64,000 nt of DNA, taken from Gerris lacustris. Lineage: Eukaryota; Arthropoda; Insecta; Hemiptera; Gerridae. This document shows, piece after piece, positions 12,200 to 25,547 of this stretch. The stretch's first letter is position 1. Each line of letters begins with the position of its first letter. Made by a program: the position numbers and the translations under genes. A model generated the notes under the pieces. That model saw only the letters and a list, made by a program, of their open reading frames with translations. It had not been told where the DNA came from and ran no database searches. The stretch covers positions 14,509,877-14,573,876 of the forward strand of contig OX578282.1 of NCBI GenBank assembly GCA_951217055.1, written 5' to 3'.

Positions 12200-14230
12200 A
12201 GACAAAATCAGATAAAAAAATTAAAGAAAAAAAGGAAGAGTAAGAAATAAAAAAATAAATCAAATATCTCTCTCTCTAAAAGAATAAAAATTAATTCCTA
12301 AATGCATAAAATATTAATAAATCTCGTGACCATTTATTGGCTAACTTCAATTGAAGAATAAATATTGTACGTATATATATTAAACGAATTATTACCTAAA
12401 CTTTTGAGCTTATGCTAAACCACATTACATATCTGACATGTTTTTAGTATAACACAATATAAAATGAAAGTAATAACATCACTCCTAATTATAATTTTAC
12501 AGTTAAAACCACTCACTAGAAATTTGAAATAAACTGAACAATTTTTTAAAAATAATTTTATTAATTAAAAGTACTTAATTAGAAACAAACAGTCTCTAAT
12601 TGTCTATGAATGAGCTATGACAAAGGGTTGTCCATACGCAACGACTGACAAAAGGCATAGGGGTCATTGAACTAAAAAAATGTACAGAAAGAACTATAAC
12701 AAAGAGACTTATTTTTCTTCTATATTTTAGTGTCTATTCAGCACGGACTTTAAATGTATGATCACAAAGGATTTGCCGAAATTTAATCATTAGGTATTAT
12801 TTTCTCACTTATTTATAATTCCGATAAAATAAAAAAATAGTGTAATGATAGATTCTATTTATTTACTAGAAGTATAATGAAATAGTGTATATGAACCTTT
12901 TTATTTGAATTACATTTATAATAGCGCCAAAGCTGAATTTACAATAATGTTAATAAAATGAAATATATTTATATATTAAAAATAGTCATTGAATCATAAT
13001 AAATTATGAGATATTAACGAATTCATATAAATTTAGATATCTTACGGAAAAAAAGTTTTTTAAATACGTGTTTTTAATGATTTTTATTTATTAAAAGAGC
13101 TCTAAACGATATTTATTAATTTTATAATTTTAATTAAATCAATAAATTTACATTATAAAATAATAAAATAGTAATATATATATATATTAAATATTTTAAA
13201 AATTACGGAATAAAGACTTATTTTTTTATTGCTTTTAGATGTTAGTTAATATAATATTAGCTAAAATTTTAAAATGATAAACAGCTACAATATATATATG
13301 AGTAAGGATTTTTTAAAAGGCCTTATAATTGTTAAATTAAATCGTACTTACATTTTATAAGCAATATCCAATTAATAAAACAGACGTAAACAATCATTAT
13401 ACACATTCACTAAACTAAATTTAACAAACTTAAAAAATTTATTAAAGGAAACTTGTGATTGTTAAAAAAAAAATTTCGTTAAGTTTAAATTTAAGTTAAT
13501 GTACAAAGGGTTGGTTCTAGATGTTGTTACGCAAGAGGTAGTGAGAGTAATGGATTGTAAGGTAGGGCAAGACGAAGTATAAAGGAGATGTGAACGCCTG
13601 GTCGAAGGGAAAAATTAAGGGTGGGGAGGATGCTACCAGATTTTCCAAAGCCCTGGGTTTCCCTATATCTTTGGATCATCCCTTATTGTCCTCTGCCTAG
13701 ACTCTAGGGCGCCGGGAAAACCTAGCTCTATCTCTTTTCAACACACTTCACCACGCTTACCTACTCTTATTCTTACATCTTTAAATGCGGTTTTGTCCAC
13801 CTCCGTGCTAATAAGCCCTCATAATACTTCTAAATCTTCAAAATCCCAACCTTTTTTGAGAAAACCACTTGATTATATTCTGAACGAAAAAGTAAAACAA
13901 ATCGTAACTAATTAGGAAACTTATATTAAAATGAATCTCTAATATTAATAAATATAGAAATAGAAAATAGATACACTCAAAAGTCAAATTAAAAATATTA
14001 ATTTTACTAAATTATACGTAACATTATTAAAAGATGTTTTCAAAGAAGTACAGAAGTTGCTATAATTAGTCAAGTGTAAACTTTTGAAGCATTGTTACAG
14101 AGAGTTTAAGGGATATTCCGATTTTAGAAGGGGATTTTCAGCACGAACTTTTACCCTCTTATGAAATTTCCGACAGGGCTTTTGGATAAGCAGGACAATG
14201 AAAAACGATTGCGTAAAAGTACAAGGATTA
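12200..14230. other. AT-rich intronic sequence, nothing recognised
   Basis: Plain AT-rich DNA with short runs of A or T and no repeat unit, RNA gene or coding signal that I can support. A slightly GC-richer patch at about 13500-13820 has no clear open frame. Confidence 0.6.
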
Positions 14231-14238
14231 AAATAAAG

Positions 14239-14735
14239 GACACGAGTATATTTCAACTAACACAGGAACAAATCTCCACTTGAATGAACTATAATGAGAA
14301 AGTTTTGTGCTTCAAAATAATAAAACTATTTATATATATCCACTACTATCTTATTACTATGAAAGACACGAGTAAATTTCAACTAACACAGGAACAAATC
14401 TCCACTTGAATGAACTATAATGAGAAAGTTTTGTGCTTCAAAATAATAAAACTATTTATACATATCCACTACTATCTTATTACTATGAAAGACACGAGTA
14501 AATTTCAACTAACACAGGAACAAATCTCCACTTGAATGAACTATAATGAGAAAGTTTTAGTTTCAAAATAATAAAAATATTTATATCTCCACTACTATCT
14601 TATTACTATGAAAGATACGAGTATATTTCAACTAACACAGGAACAAATCTCCGCTTGAATGAACTATAATGAGAAAGTTTTAGTTTCAAAATAATAAAAA
14701 TAAAAATGATTTCTCTAATACTATCTTATTACTGA
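14239..14735 (+). repeat. Tandem array, ~123-126-bp unit, four copies
   Basis: Units start with GACACGAGTA-type sequence at 14239, 14365, 14491 and 14614. Each carries TTTCAACTAACACAGGAACA and CTTGAATGAACTATAATGAG. The later copies lose a few bases near the end. It forms the first part of a satellite block reaching to 19.4 kb. Confidence 0.9.
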
Positions 14736-14744
14736 AGTATTAGA

Positions 14745-15140
14745 TAGTGAATAAACCGTAACATTTAAATGTGTCAGTTTATAGCAATAGAAAACCACAA
14801 TAACTAATATTTAATATAGATAGGTTGCGAACATTTTAATTAGTCATCTTCAGTGAACATTCATTTTATTTTCTATATAAAGTCATACCTAGTGAATAAG
14901 AGTTAAATGTGTCAGTTTATAGTAATAGAAATCCACAATAATAATAAAGATTTAATATAGGTAGGTTGCAAACAATTTAATTAGTCATCTTCAATGAACT
15001 ATTCTTTTTTTTTTTATATAATGACATAGTGAATAAGAGATAAATTTGTCAGTTTATATTATAGTAATTAAAACCACAATAGCAAATATTTAATATAGAT
15101 AGGTTGCGAACATTTCAATTAGTCATCTTCAATAAACTAA
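14745..15140 (+). repeat. Tandem array, ~136-bp unit, three copies
   Basis: Units start at GTGAATAA (14757, 14892, 15029) and contain TAGAAAACCACAATA and TTAATATAGATAGGTTGC. The same unit reappears in part at 18357-18528 and 19308-19370, so it is related to the 98-bp array downstream. Confidence 0.85.
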
Positions 15141-15209
15141 TAATTTAATACTACACAGGAAACTTTTTTATTAATTTACAGTTAATTCAAATTAAAAAGG
15201 TTGGTGTAC

Positions 15210-16110
15210 CTACATGACCACACTGTAGAATATCCTTCAAAATTAAATAAATAATTTTACTTCTTACTATTTATTGGATAGTTACGGTATTGTTACAATA
15301 ATAGAGATGGGTGTGCATTACCAAGTGCTGTCGAATATCCTCCAAAATCAAACAAATAATTTTACTTCTTACTATTTATTGGATAGTTACGGTATTGTTA
15401 CAATAATAGAGATGGGTGTGCATTACCAAGTGCTGTCGAATATCCTCCAAAATCAAACAAATAATTTTACTTCTTACTATTTATTGGATAGTTACGGTAT
15501 TGTTACAATAATAGAGATGGGTGTGCATTACCAAGTGCTGTCGAATATCCTCCAAAATCAAACAAATAATTTTACTTTTTACTATTTATTGGATAGTTAC
15601 GGTATTGTTACAATAATAGAGATGGGTGTGCATTACCAAGTGCTGTCGAATATCCTCCAAAATCAAACAAATAATTTTACTTCTTACTATTTATTGGATA
15701 GTTACGGTATTGGTACAATAATAGAGATGGGTGTGCATTACCAAGTGCTGTCGAATATCCTCCAAAATCAAACAAATAATTTTACTTTTTACTATTTATT
15801 GGATAGTTACGGTATTGTTACAATAATAGAGATGGGTGTGCATTACCAAGTGCTGTCGAATATCCTCCAAAATCAAACAAATAATTTTAATTTTTATTAT
15901 TTATTGGTTGTTTACTTTATTATTGAAATAAAAGAGATGGGTGTGGATGACTTAACTGTCAAATATTCTTCAAAATCAAATAAATAATTTCAATTTTTAC
16001 TATTTATTGGTTGTTTACTGTATTATTCAAATAAAAGGGATGGGTGCGCATGACCAAGCTGTCGAATATCCTCTAAGATCAAACCAATAATTTTAATTTT
16101 TACTATTTAT
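15210..16110 (+). repeat. Tandem array, 105-bp unit, about eight copies
   Basis: GATGGGTGTG recurs at 15306, 15411, 15516, 15621, 15726, 15831, 15935 and 16039. The first six units are nearly identical. Because 105 is divisible by three, a 237-codon open frame (15274-15987) runs through the array with a 35-residue repeat (DSYGIVTIIEMGVHYQVLSN is part of it). I regard this as an array artefact: no start context, no recognised domain and AT-rich codons. Confidence 0.92.
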
Positions 16111-16842
16111 TTATAAATTTATTTTTTTTACTTTTGTATTGTTCTGCTTGTAGAGTTACACTGACGTAACTATTCACAAATACTGCAAATAGAATAAGTT
16201 AAGTGATTTTTTAAAAAATACATATCATCAAATAAAGATTATTTATTTGCCGAACCGAAGACTAAAGATGTCTATAGACTGTTTTATTACTATTATTATT
16301 ATTGTGTATTATTTTTTATGCTTAATTTATTTCTTTCTTTCCCAAACCGGTATTTAAATGTCTAATCAACAGTAACAAAATTCTTTTACAAACGTTAAAA
16401 TCATTTTTGAATGAATAAATTCCTATTTTTGTTTAATACGTATGCAAGTGCTTTATTATTTATGTGTTTGAGGAAAATTCATCAAAATTGTAGGTGCAAT
16501 TTAATATTAAATATTTCAGTTACCTATAAATGAAGTATGGTAGGTACCATCATAAAATCATCGCCGATTCTTGCTCATTTAAGAAGATGATTGTTACAAA
16601 TTATGATTAATAGAAGTTAAGAAGAGAAGGATATAGAATGTGAGTGATGAACTAGTAAGGTGTTATCCTGAGGTTAATATCAGAATAAGAGGGTGAACCT
16701 GAGGTCGCTGTAAGGGTGACTATCCCCCCACCCCTTCCCTTACCTCGTCATCTCGCTTCGCTGATCACCAATCCCATTCGACCAAAATCTCTAGAAAAAC
16801 TGTATAAACTGAATACTCTCTACTGTCCACCCTCTAATACTC

Positions 16843-17079
16843 GTACTTTTTTAGATTGTTACTCCCCCTATATTGTTTTTAGAATATAAATGACTGATTA
16901 AATAACCATATAAAGAAAAAGGGATGTTTAGTCCAATGTACTTTTAGACAAAGGAATATCACAATTCTGTTTTTAAAAGGGTAGTAACAGCTTAAAGAAG
17001 AATATCCCATACATTTTCTTTAGATTGTTACTCTCCTCTGTTTTTTTTTATAAGAGGAGTAACTATCTAAGGAAGTGCC
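16843..17079 (+). mobile_element. Family B two-hairpin element, copy 1
   Basis: The long hairpin comes first (arm TTTTTAGATTGTTACTCCCC, closing with GTAACAGCTTAAAGAAG), then a 14-base spacer, then the short hairpin (TTCTTTAGATTGTTACTCTC .. AGAGGAGTAACTATCTAAGG) and terminal GTGCC. The internal block GGGATGTTTAGTCCAATGTA is the family's marker. It is degenerate compared with other copies. Confidence 0.85.
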
Positions 17080-17186
17080 CTAATACTTTATAAGCTCGTC
17101 TTAAGCGGTTACAGAATAAGTAATGTAATTAATAAAATAAATTTATTGATGAAAAAAAAAAATAAATAAATAAATAAATAAATAGA

Positions 17187-17736
17187 CTTTCAATTAGTGT
17201 GGCATCCTATCATATACTTTGTTATATTAACATTAAAATTATTGTTATATTACTTTATTGTTTATTGTGTAAAAATTATTAATAGTTTTAGCGATCTTTA
17301 ACACTTCATAGCGGTGTCGCTGTTGGTTTTACTAAAAAATTGAATTTGTAAAAAATGTTTGTCTTAATGAATAGATGAAGTTAGATTTTTTCCCGACCTA
17401 AAATTCCAATTTTAAATTTGAAGTTCACGTTTACGCGAGAGTTGCTCGTGAACGCTTGGATGGATAACGTTGTCCAACGAACTCGTCCTGGGCATTGGTA
17501 AAATAAACATGTCTACCAAATTTCATCAAAATCGGTCGACATTAACTCAAGTTATCATCACACGTTTCATAATTTGCGGACACACAGACCGACAGACAGA
17601 CAGACACGAGACCAAAAATGTTCCCTGATGTCTGAAAATGATTTCTGTCTTGGAATTTTTAAAATCGGAGACATAAAAGTTTTTCGTTCTCAAAAGTGAA
17701 CACAATGCTTCCGTTACCTTCGGTAAGCTCGGAAGC
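17187..17736 (-). repeat. Family A element, minus-strand copy
   Basis: Reads on the minus strand from the GCTTCCGAGCTTACCGAAGG hairpin head, through a GTCTGTCTGTCTGTCGGTC segment, to an AATTAGTGTGGCA tail in reverse. A 63-codon open frame in it (SLPKVTEA and similar) recurs in other copies only because the DNA is repeated. The middle is diverged. Confidence 0.75.
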
Positions 17737-17964
17737 AATAAATAAATAAAAGAGCCTAATTATACAGTAAGTCAAGTAAAGAGATTTTGTTTTGGTAAAC
17801 AACTTGAACAAGAATATAAAAAGGTCCACCTATCAACGAATTTGAGAGAATTTGGGACAAATGACTATTTACTATATAGTTCAAAACCATATAGTAATAC
17901 CTAATGTATTTTTGTACTATATAAGCTAAAAAAAATAGTATTTGCTAAATATGTTAAACATACT

Positions 17965-18528
17965 CATAGTGAATAAACTCTAAGAGCTGAATTTGTCATT
18001 ATATATATTGTATGTAATTTCAATTGGTCATCGTTCAACTAATCAATTGTTTTATAAAACGTCATAGTGAATAAACTCTAAGAGCTAAATTTGTCATTAT
18101 ATATATTGTATGTAATTTCAATTGGTCATCGTTCAACTAATCAATTGTTTTATAAAACGTCATAGTGAATAAACTCTAAGAGCTAAATTTGTCATTATAT
18201 ATATTGTATGTAATTTCAATTGGTCATCGTTCAACTAATCAATTGTTTTATAAAACGTCATAGTGAATAAACTCTAAGAGCTGAATTTGTCATTATATAT
18301 ATTGTATGTAATTTCAATTGGTCATCGTTCAACTAATCAATTGTTTTATAAAACGTCATAGTGAATAAACTCTAAGAGCTAAATTTGTCATTTTATAGTA
18401 ATAGAAAACCACAATAGCTAATATTTAATATAGATAGGTCTGGAGTATTTAATTTTTTGTAAAAAGTCATAGAAAATAAACTCTAAGAGCTAAATTTGTC
18501 ATTTTATAGCAATAGAAAACCACAATAG
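17965..18528 (+). repeat. Tandem array, 98-bp unit, five to six copies
   Basis: CATAGTGAATAAACTCTAAG begins units at 17965, 18063, 18161, 18259 and 18357. The first four are almost identical at exactly 98 bp; later ones switch to the AGAAAACCACAATAG version seen at 14.7-15.1 kb. The array is interrupted at 18528 by a TIR element and resumes at 19308. Confidence 0.92.
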
Positions 18529-19307
18529 GTGGGTGATTCCAATTTAAAGTGAAATTTTCATGTCCTAGATGAATAACTGGAGCGTTTTTCACATAATTGA
18601 CAGGATTTTTCTTCATGGTAACTCAGTTAAGCTTACAGAAATACAACCAAGCAAAAAAATAATGCCCCGCTTAATTTTAATCGCTACAAAAATGTTCAAA
18701 AGGCGATTTTGTAACAACCGTGGCTGTCCTTAAGTCAGTTGTTCTTATTCACTTCACTCTAGCTCATACATCAATAATTTTGTTCAAAAACTTATTGGAT
18801 AATTTATAAGTAGGGTCTTACAAGGATTAAAATATGTGTTAGTTATTAAAAATAATAAATTATTACTAAACGGAACTTTAAGTTCATGTTTGTCCTTTAA
18901 AAAAATGTAATTACCGTGGCATTATATAAATGTTACCCTACTCTGGTTGTGGCAGGGAGATTTTAAGTGGCGAGAGAATTTTGCAATGCCGCAACACTGG
19001 TTTTCTAGCAACAGTTGATATGGGATGAGCTGAACCCTTCAGTTAAAATATTTTCTTAAAGTGTGAAATGTAACAACCGTGCACGAAAATGTGTCATTCA
19101 CGTGGCTTAATTACCATGTTTTAAATAAACTTAATTCCGGCCTAAAAATTTAAAAAATTATTTCCCATCTGTCCCGCATGCTGCAATATATCTGAAATTA
19201 GTTCGAGAACATTCCATAATTTTTCCTGCTTTTTTTAAAAAAGTAAAAATTTTCAGTCTAAGTCCAATTTTATATTCTAAAATAGCACTTTAAATTAGAT
19301 TCACCCA
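18529..19307. mobile_element. ~780-bp TIR element inserted in satellite DNA
   Basis: Starts GTGGGTGATTCCAATTTAAA and ends with the inverted TTTAAATTAGATTCACCCA; the terminal repeats match at about 20 of 22 positions. The satellite sequence on the left (CCACAATAG) continues on the right (AAATATTTAATATAGATA), which fixes the insertion limits to within a few bases. Inside, TGTAACAACCGTG-type motifs recur (about 18702, 18905, 19070). No transposase frame is seen, so it is non-autonomous. The superfamily is not assigned. Confidence 0.85.
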
Positions 19308-19379
19308 GGAAATATTTAATATAGATAAGTTGTGACCATTTCAATTCATAATCAGTGTCCTAATTTTGTTAATAAGGAT

Positions 19380-21240
19380 AATGTTAAATCAATGTGTGAG
19401 ATTATGTCCCATCAGAGCCTTTATCAAGTGTGTATTTAATGGTTAATTTAAAAGTTTGCGGGACCAAAAAGATCAAACATTTTTAAGTTTCTAAATTGGT
19501 TTTATATTACTTAAATATGAAATTTAATGATTTTATTTATTTTTAAGCTATGTATGACAGACTGCGGACAGGAATTGCCTTATACCACAAGATTTTAAAG
19601 ATAACCATTTTTTAAATTTAGTATTATCTTATGTAATTGACAAAGTATAACAATGTATAACAAAGAAGATATAACAATCATAAGTTAATAGTAAAACTTT
19701 ATGAAAATTAAAATTAAAAAATAAATCCGTAGTTTTTATAAAAAAAAAAGTCAAGCTGTTATTACCTCTGTCGTCAACTAGATATTCTCGTTATGATTAT
19801 AAAGAAATATTAAATCTTTTTTTTTTTTTTTTAATAATTTCAATAAAATGTATAATAAAAAAGAAATTATAAAGTCTATCACAAACAAACTAGAAAAACT
19901 ACATCAAATGTATGCTCACAATAGATCAAAATAAAATAATATGTAAAAACATCCTTGAAGAGGCAATGAACTTCATCGAAAGAAGACGGGGAAGTCTGTA
20001 AGTTATTGCAATGGATATTTTGTTCACGAAAAATAGAAAAAGTTTTTCTTCACAAAACATCATGTTTACCAAAACCCAAGAGAGTGTAATAACCGAGGAT
20101 CACCTTTATGTAATTTGGAATATCATTTAAGCCGGTATTTTTTAAGTAGAGGGTTTACCTAAATACCTTTGTGTCGGGTTCTTTCCGTCTTTGAAGGAGA
20201 TTTAAGACTCTTCCCCTTTGAAATAATTTCCAAAAAGAAAAGTTTAAATTTTCCATTCTATTTGAATTCCCGTAGAATTAGGTAAAAATACCAATTTCAA
20301 AACTAATTTTGTCGATATGTAAATATCTAAACTAAAAATAATAATTATTGAAGAAACAATTAGTGCATTAAGTTTTACGGAAGAGATAGCAAGACGAGTA
20401 TAACTTAATAAAACACGTGTTTAGGTTTGTGGTCATCAAACCGTTACTTCCCACGATAAGTCACATCAATGTGGCTTCAGCAGTAAAGTGTTAAAATGCA
20501 GCTTTAAGTGATACCATATGTCTTCAAGTCTAAAGGGTGAAAAGGAATCGGTATGGAACGATTCAGGAAATGCAGGGAGAACGTCGTGGGAGAATCCAAA
20601 CAGTATCGTATACTGTTTTAAAAGTCATAAGGCCATGCGATTACGTTAATATTAAGTTTTGAGTTTCGTGCACAGCTAAGTTTATGGCGCACGAAGTACT
20701 CAACCATATCCTTATGGATCTACCACACCTGTCTTCAAACTATAAGAGTTCATTCCTACACTTCATAAACCACCCTTCTTCATATTATATTGAATTATGA
20801 TTTTCTTTTTCACTATTAGTTTTTTTTTAGAAACCCGCAAAAAAATGATACCGACGTAAAAACAATCAATCGACCCTTCATATCATGTGGGTTACAGGGA
20901 AGTAATTTTGTTCCGGTAAATGAAGAATCCAAAAACCGTAAACCACTTCCTCAATCATTCAATTGAAGCATCCGCGGAAAAAACAATACAATTTTTATTT
21001 AATTATACATCACAGGACAAAAGTCAATAAATTTTGAAATTTAATTTTTAAAAATTTAATATTGAATATATTATATTATTAATGAATACTAACACTGCAT
21101 TAAATTCAATTTGCGTCGATTTATATATCCAATTAAAACGAGCTTTGAGCGCAAAAGTATAAATGAATAAAAAGTTTATTAAACATAAATTTAATTAATT
21201 AAATATAATTTAAGAGCAAACCCTATATTAATACTAATTA
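19380..21240. other. AT-rich intronic sequence, nothing recognised
   Basis: No repeat unit, coding frame or RNA gene that I can support. 20400-20720 is slightly less AT-rich. Confidence 0.5.
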
Positions 21241-21241
21241 T

Positions 21242-21478
21242 GGCACTTCTTTAGATTGTTACTCCCCCTATAAAAAAACAAGAGGGAGTAACAATCTAAA
21301 GAAGATGTTTGGAATGTTTTTCTTTAGACTGTTACTCCCCTTATAAAAACAGAAGTGTGATATTCCTTTGTCCCAAAGTACATTGGACTAAACATCCCTT
21401 TTTCTTAATTATTGTTATTCAGTCAAAGTCATTTTTATTCTAAAACAACATAGAGGAGTAACAATCTAAAGAAGTACG
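21242..21478 (-). mobile_element. Family B two-hairpin element, copy 2
   Basis: Opposite orientation to copy 1. The order is terminal GGCAC, short hairpin (TTCTTTAGATTGTTACTCCC .. GGGAGTAACAATCTAAAGAA), spacer GATGTTTGGAATGTT, then long hairpin with GTGATATTCCTTTGTCCC and ACTAAACATCCC, ending AAAGAAGTAC. Very well preserved. Confidence 0.92.
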
Positions 21479-22729
21479 AATATTACACTGATGGTTTTGT
21501 TTACGTCAAAACAAATCTGTATAATGCAAATATTTATAACATCTTTTTGTAAATGATAAAATCAAAAATCTTTCTAATTTCATCCCAATAATTTCCAAGA
21601 TGCCATTTCTTAACTCTTAGACTTAATATAATTTATAAAAAAAAGAGTTACATGAATGAACCATTCCATGAACCAACAGTTCACCGATCATTTATAAATA
21701 TGTGCCAAAAATTTAATATTGTGGTTTGTCAATATACTGATTAATTTTACTCATTTTGTTCAGTGTGATAAAGTACCGAAAAATCATAGGATAAATTGGT
21801 TCAACTGACAAAAATCACTTTGTTACAACTATAAATACCTATGTCTTATATGTGTACTATATCATGTAACAAGCAGATTGACCGTTGATGACCGGTATGT
21901 ACCTGTGACCAGTAGGTACCACCTGTTGATAGGATTTCCAGAGAGTGGTCACCACAGGTGTTCGTACCGACTTCTAAAGTCCAATATGGCTCTTTTTCCA
22001 TATCTAAATAGATAATTATACTCGAACCAACGGACTAGCCAGCTCGGTTATTTCTACCCTCGAGAATGAAGTATTTTGTCATGCGTAGCGGAGGCATATT
22101 TATACTAAATCTTAATGATTTTTTTAAAAAATATTTAAGAAGCTAAAAGAGTTGAACACTTTTAGTAAAACTACTTTACGGTATGAACTAAATTAAAATA
22201 TATATTTTCTTTGAAAGACTTATTGTAACCGGTGGCAGTTTATTCTCAAGTCCATCCATCTCAGCATTAGAAAAGAAGTGTAGGGCTATGATTGATGACT
22301 CTTCACTCATTTATCCTCAAAGCGCCTCCCCGAAAGAGGGCTTGAAGCGATCCCGTCTTCCGAATTTCAACAAGAGAACCCCGTTAGACGAGGATATGCC
22401 GATGTTTTGAAAACAGATTGACGGATGAGGTCGTGTGCCTTGAGAAATCTGTCATATTATAATCATCAAAGGGGTTCCCAAGTTTTTATGACGAGATTGA
22501 TCAACCCTTTTTAGAATCAGTTCTGCTGAGAATTTTATCATGATTTTAATTTGACGTTATTAGTTAATATTAGTATTTTCTTAAATCATTTTTTCAAAGT
22601 GAAATAGATTTTTTGTTTTTCGTACAATTTGCTTATGATAATACAATCTTTTAATTTTCATAATACAGTAACACTCTGTATGGATTATGTTTTCACTCTA
22701 AAGTCAGATACAAGTCACGATTGATTGAT

Positions 22730-23110
22730 TTCCACGCTAGTGTAATCAACGAGTAGTACGGAGTGCGTACTCCTCGTAATTCCATAGTCATAGTTCAGTA
22801 TGGCTGGAGGGATCATTACCGAGGCGTGGCATGCAGATCCGACCTCTGATTGATGCGAACCAGCTGCCCCTCCAGTGATATCACGTGGGGGAGAGGTTAA
22901 ACCGTTCCTCCACGGGGGCCACCGATGTCAGTTTGACCCTCCAGGTGGTAAAGCTCCCCAACGGATTTCTCCCTATCACTTCCTGGACACCAACAAGTGT
23001 CTGGATTTACCAGTTCTACCTCCGTACTTCCGGCTATTAGACTCCACTTCGAGGAGACTTTACCGACACGCGGCTACTTCCACTCACCCGTTCTTTAGAC
23101 TCAAAACCTC
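22730..23110. other. GC-richer intronic segment of unknown origin
   Basis: A sharp composition change from the surroundings, with an imperfect inverted repeat at 22750-22780 (ACGAGTAGTACG / CGTACTCCTCGT) and an 86-codon open frame on the plus strand at 22875-23135. The frame shows no domain. It may be a diverged insertion or a conserved non-coding element; the sequence alone does not decide. Confidence 0.35.
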
Positions 23111-23139
23111 TTTTTTTATTCATCTATCCCATTAAAAAA

Positions 23140-24860
23140 ATTGTTTTGTTCGAAACCAAAACATAACGAATAATGGAGTAGAAAGTTAAAAAATAAACAA
23201 AGGAGGGAAAGAACGATGCTTGATCATCAAACTCAAGCAGGTTCTTATGAATCAGCGTTAAAAACTATACACCTGCCGATGAATCAAATAGATCAAAGCC
23301 TAAACAAGTCTCAAATATCATCTGCAAGTTGTTTCTGGTGTAAAAAAGTACGTCAAAAACAATAGTTGCTCTAATAATAACCACCTCTTAGTTCAATTCA
23401 AGTTTCTAAAAGCCACAAATATGTTTGCAAATGTGCTTTCTAATATACTGTTGGTATTATAATTATAATGCTAAGCATAACATTTCTTAAACTATGATAA
23501 TTAACCTTAGTGAGAATATCATGTCTATGGGACCATTCAAATGCTGTAAATTTTCTAAACGCCACAAATAATTCTTCCTAACTATGTTTCAAAGGTGCTT
23601 TCTAATACACTGTTGCTATTATACATCCAGTCCAAAGTAAAGTAATTAATACTATAAATAGATAGCATTACTTAAACTATGAAAATTGACTTTAGTGAGC
23701 ATATCATGTCAATAGGACCATTCAAATGCTGAAGTCAGTAATGTAAAACTATAATTACTCAAGATAGACTAATTTAGCAATGGTTTTGCCAGGATTTGGT
23801 TCACCAGTATGGCAGGAGAAAGCATACGTTGACACCTTCTACTTCCTATATCGACTTGCATAATCTGCAGACATGAAGAATGGAGAAGACAAATCCAGTC
23901 AACGAGACATTGTTAATTCGTCTAGAAACTAAATCTGAAGGATTTCCCTAAACCTTGGGATTTCTTAATCCAATGACTTCATTTTCCGACTAATTCATTA
24001 AGACTCACTTTCATTTCATCAAATATGAAACTACTAACTTGAAAACTTAGATATTCCATATTTGACTTCAAGAAAAGACTGGAGAGAGTAGCACTTAGTT
24101 GTAAAACTTAATCTAATGGACGTCTAACTTACGTTTATAAAAACATTTAACTTTTAAATAGTAACAAAAATCCCAAATATTCTAATTTTAGGATTCAATT
24201 TCTAGCTAATAATAATATAGCTTATGGGAATCGGCACGCTAACCCCGGGCCACTTAGTAATAAATAGTCTCTAACCTTCCATAGACTGATTATTATTAAT
24301 TTTAAAATGAAATTTAAAGTAAACATTATCATTTTATTTTGTCAAAACACAGTAGAAAATGATAATCTAATCATAAACAAATTTGCAATGATATATTGAC
24401 GCTAAGAATATCACACAAGTTTCACCATCTATTTCTTTTTAAAATATTCATCAAAAGCTATCAAAATCTCGTTTTATTTCAGATTTAATTTGTTAGAATG
24501 TCTACAAAATAATACACATGTCGAATGTCTATAAATCATCTAATCTCTTCATTCCATTTTTATTTTAGAAGAATAGCTAAAGTTGTTTGATAAAATACTT
24601 ATAATTTATTTGAGCAAATTATAATTTAGTTCCACTAATCTCTATCGAAATCATTTGTTTATTATTGCACATGATAAAGATTATAGAATTTTGAAAAAAA
24701 AAAAAAAAAACTGAAACTTTTATAACTCATATTTCGATGCTGCCCCCTTTAATTTTCAATGATTCTTTTAATTGTGTCGATATTTCGTCCCTAATTTGGG
24801 ACTTATTCAAACCTGAATTATTTTTTAATTTTGATCAGACCCAGATCTTTTACATTTATT
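23140..24860. other. AT-rich intronic sequence with one weak direct duplication
   Basis: Two related ~190-base stretches (about 23405-23545 and 23555-23730) share AGCCACAAAT/ACGCCACAAAT, GTGCTTTCTAATA and the ATATCATGTC..GGACCATTCAAATGCTG end. Otherwise nothing is recognised. Confidence 0.6.
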
Positions 24861-25547
24861 AGGGTCCGTAGGCAAACCAAGGCCCCTTATATTTTCCTGC
24901 GTGTGTTTGTCTGTCCGTCCTGTCGCCTGCTCTCACGGCTACACCTTTCATCCGATCACTTTGAAATTTTGCATGTATGTGTCTTGTACCTACCCACATA
25001 TTTTAAAAATATAGCAACTTAAAAATATTAGTTTAAAAAAACTTAAGGGTTAAATTTTTTTTTTTTTTTGACACCGTGAGGGGTATCATATGAAAGGGTA
25101 CGTCGAGCTGATTACAAAAATATATAATTCTTTGGTTATAACTTTGATAGGGCGAGCGTAGGCAAGTTTGAAGTGGGTGTGAAACGTGCCCCCCCCCCCT
25201 TCTATCTTATGTGAAGTGCAAAAATCTGGAAAAATTCCAGAATATTCTTCGACCAAATGTAAAGATACCACTTTTTGGAAATTTCGAAAAAAATATTATT
25301 TTATTTTTTGTTGACAAAATACGTTTTTTTTTTATATATATAACTATGATCTTTTCGATGTATTTATATGGTTGTGAAGTCCGGTTCAGTGGCAAAAAAA
25401 TACTTTATCAGAAGTTTGTTTATGTGTTTTGAGAATATCAGACCCATAGGATAGTTCAAAGTAAGCTAGCATTTTAAAAAACACCATCAATAGGGTACTA
25501 CTTAAACTATACAGGGTTGCCTACGGACCCTCGCTGTGTGCTGACTA
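24861..25547 (+). mobile_element. Family C TIR element, copy 1
   Basis: Ends are AGGGTCCGTAGGCAA (24861) and TTGCCTACGGACCCT (25517-25531), followed by CGCTGTGTGCTGACTA, which is also present at one end of copy 2. It contains a poly-C tract and a short minus-strand frame whose peptide (FHTHFKLAYARPIK) recurs in copy 2. About 0.7 kb, no transposase, so non-autonomous. Confidence 0.85.

Noticed and set aside
15274..15987. 237-codon open frame as a repetitive protein
   Set aside because: It is produced by a 105-bp satellite whose length is divisible by three; no start context, domain or flanking coding signal.
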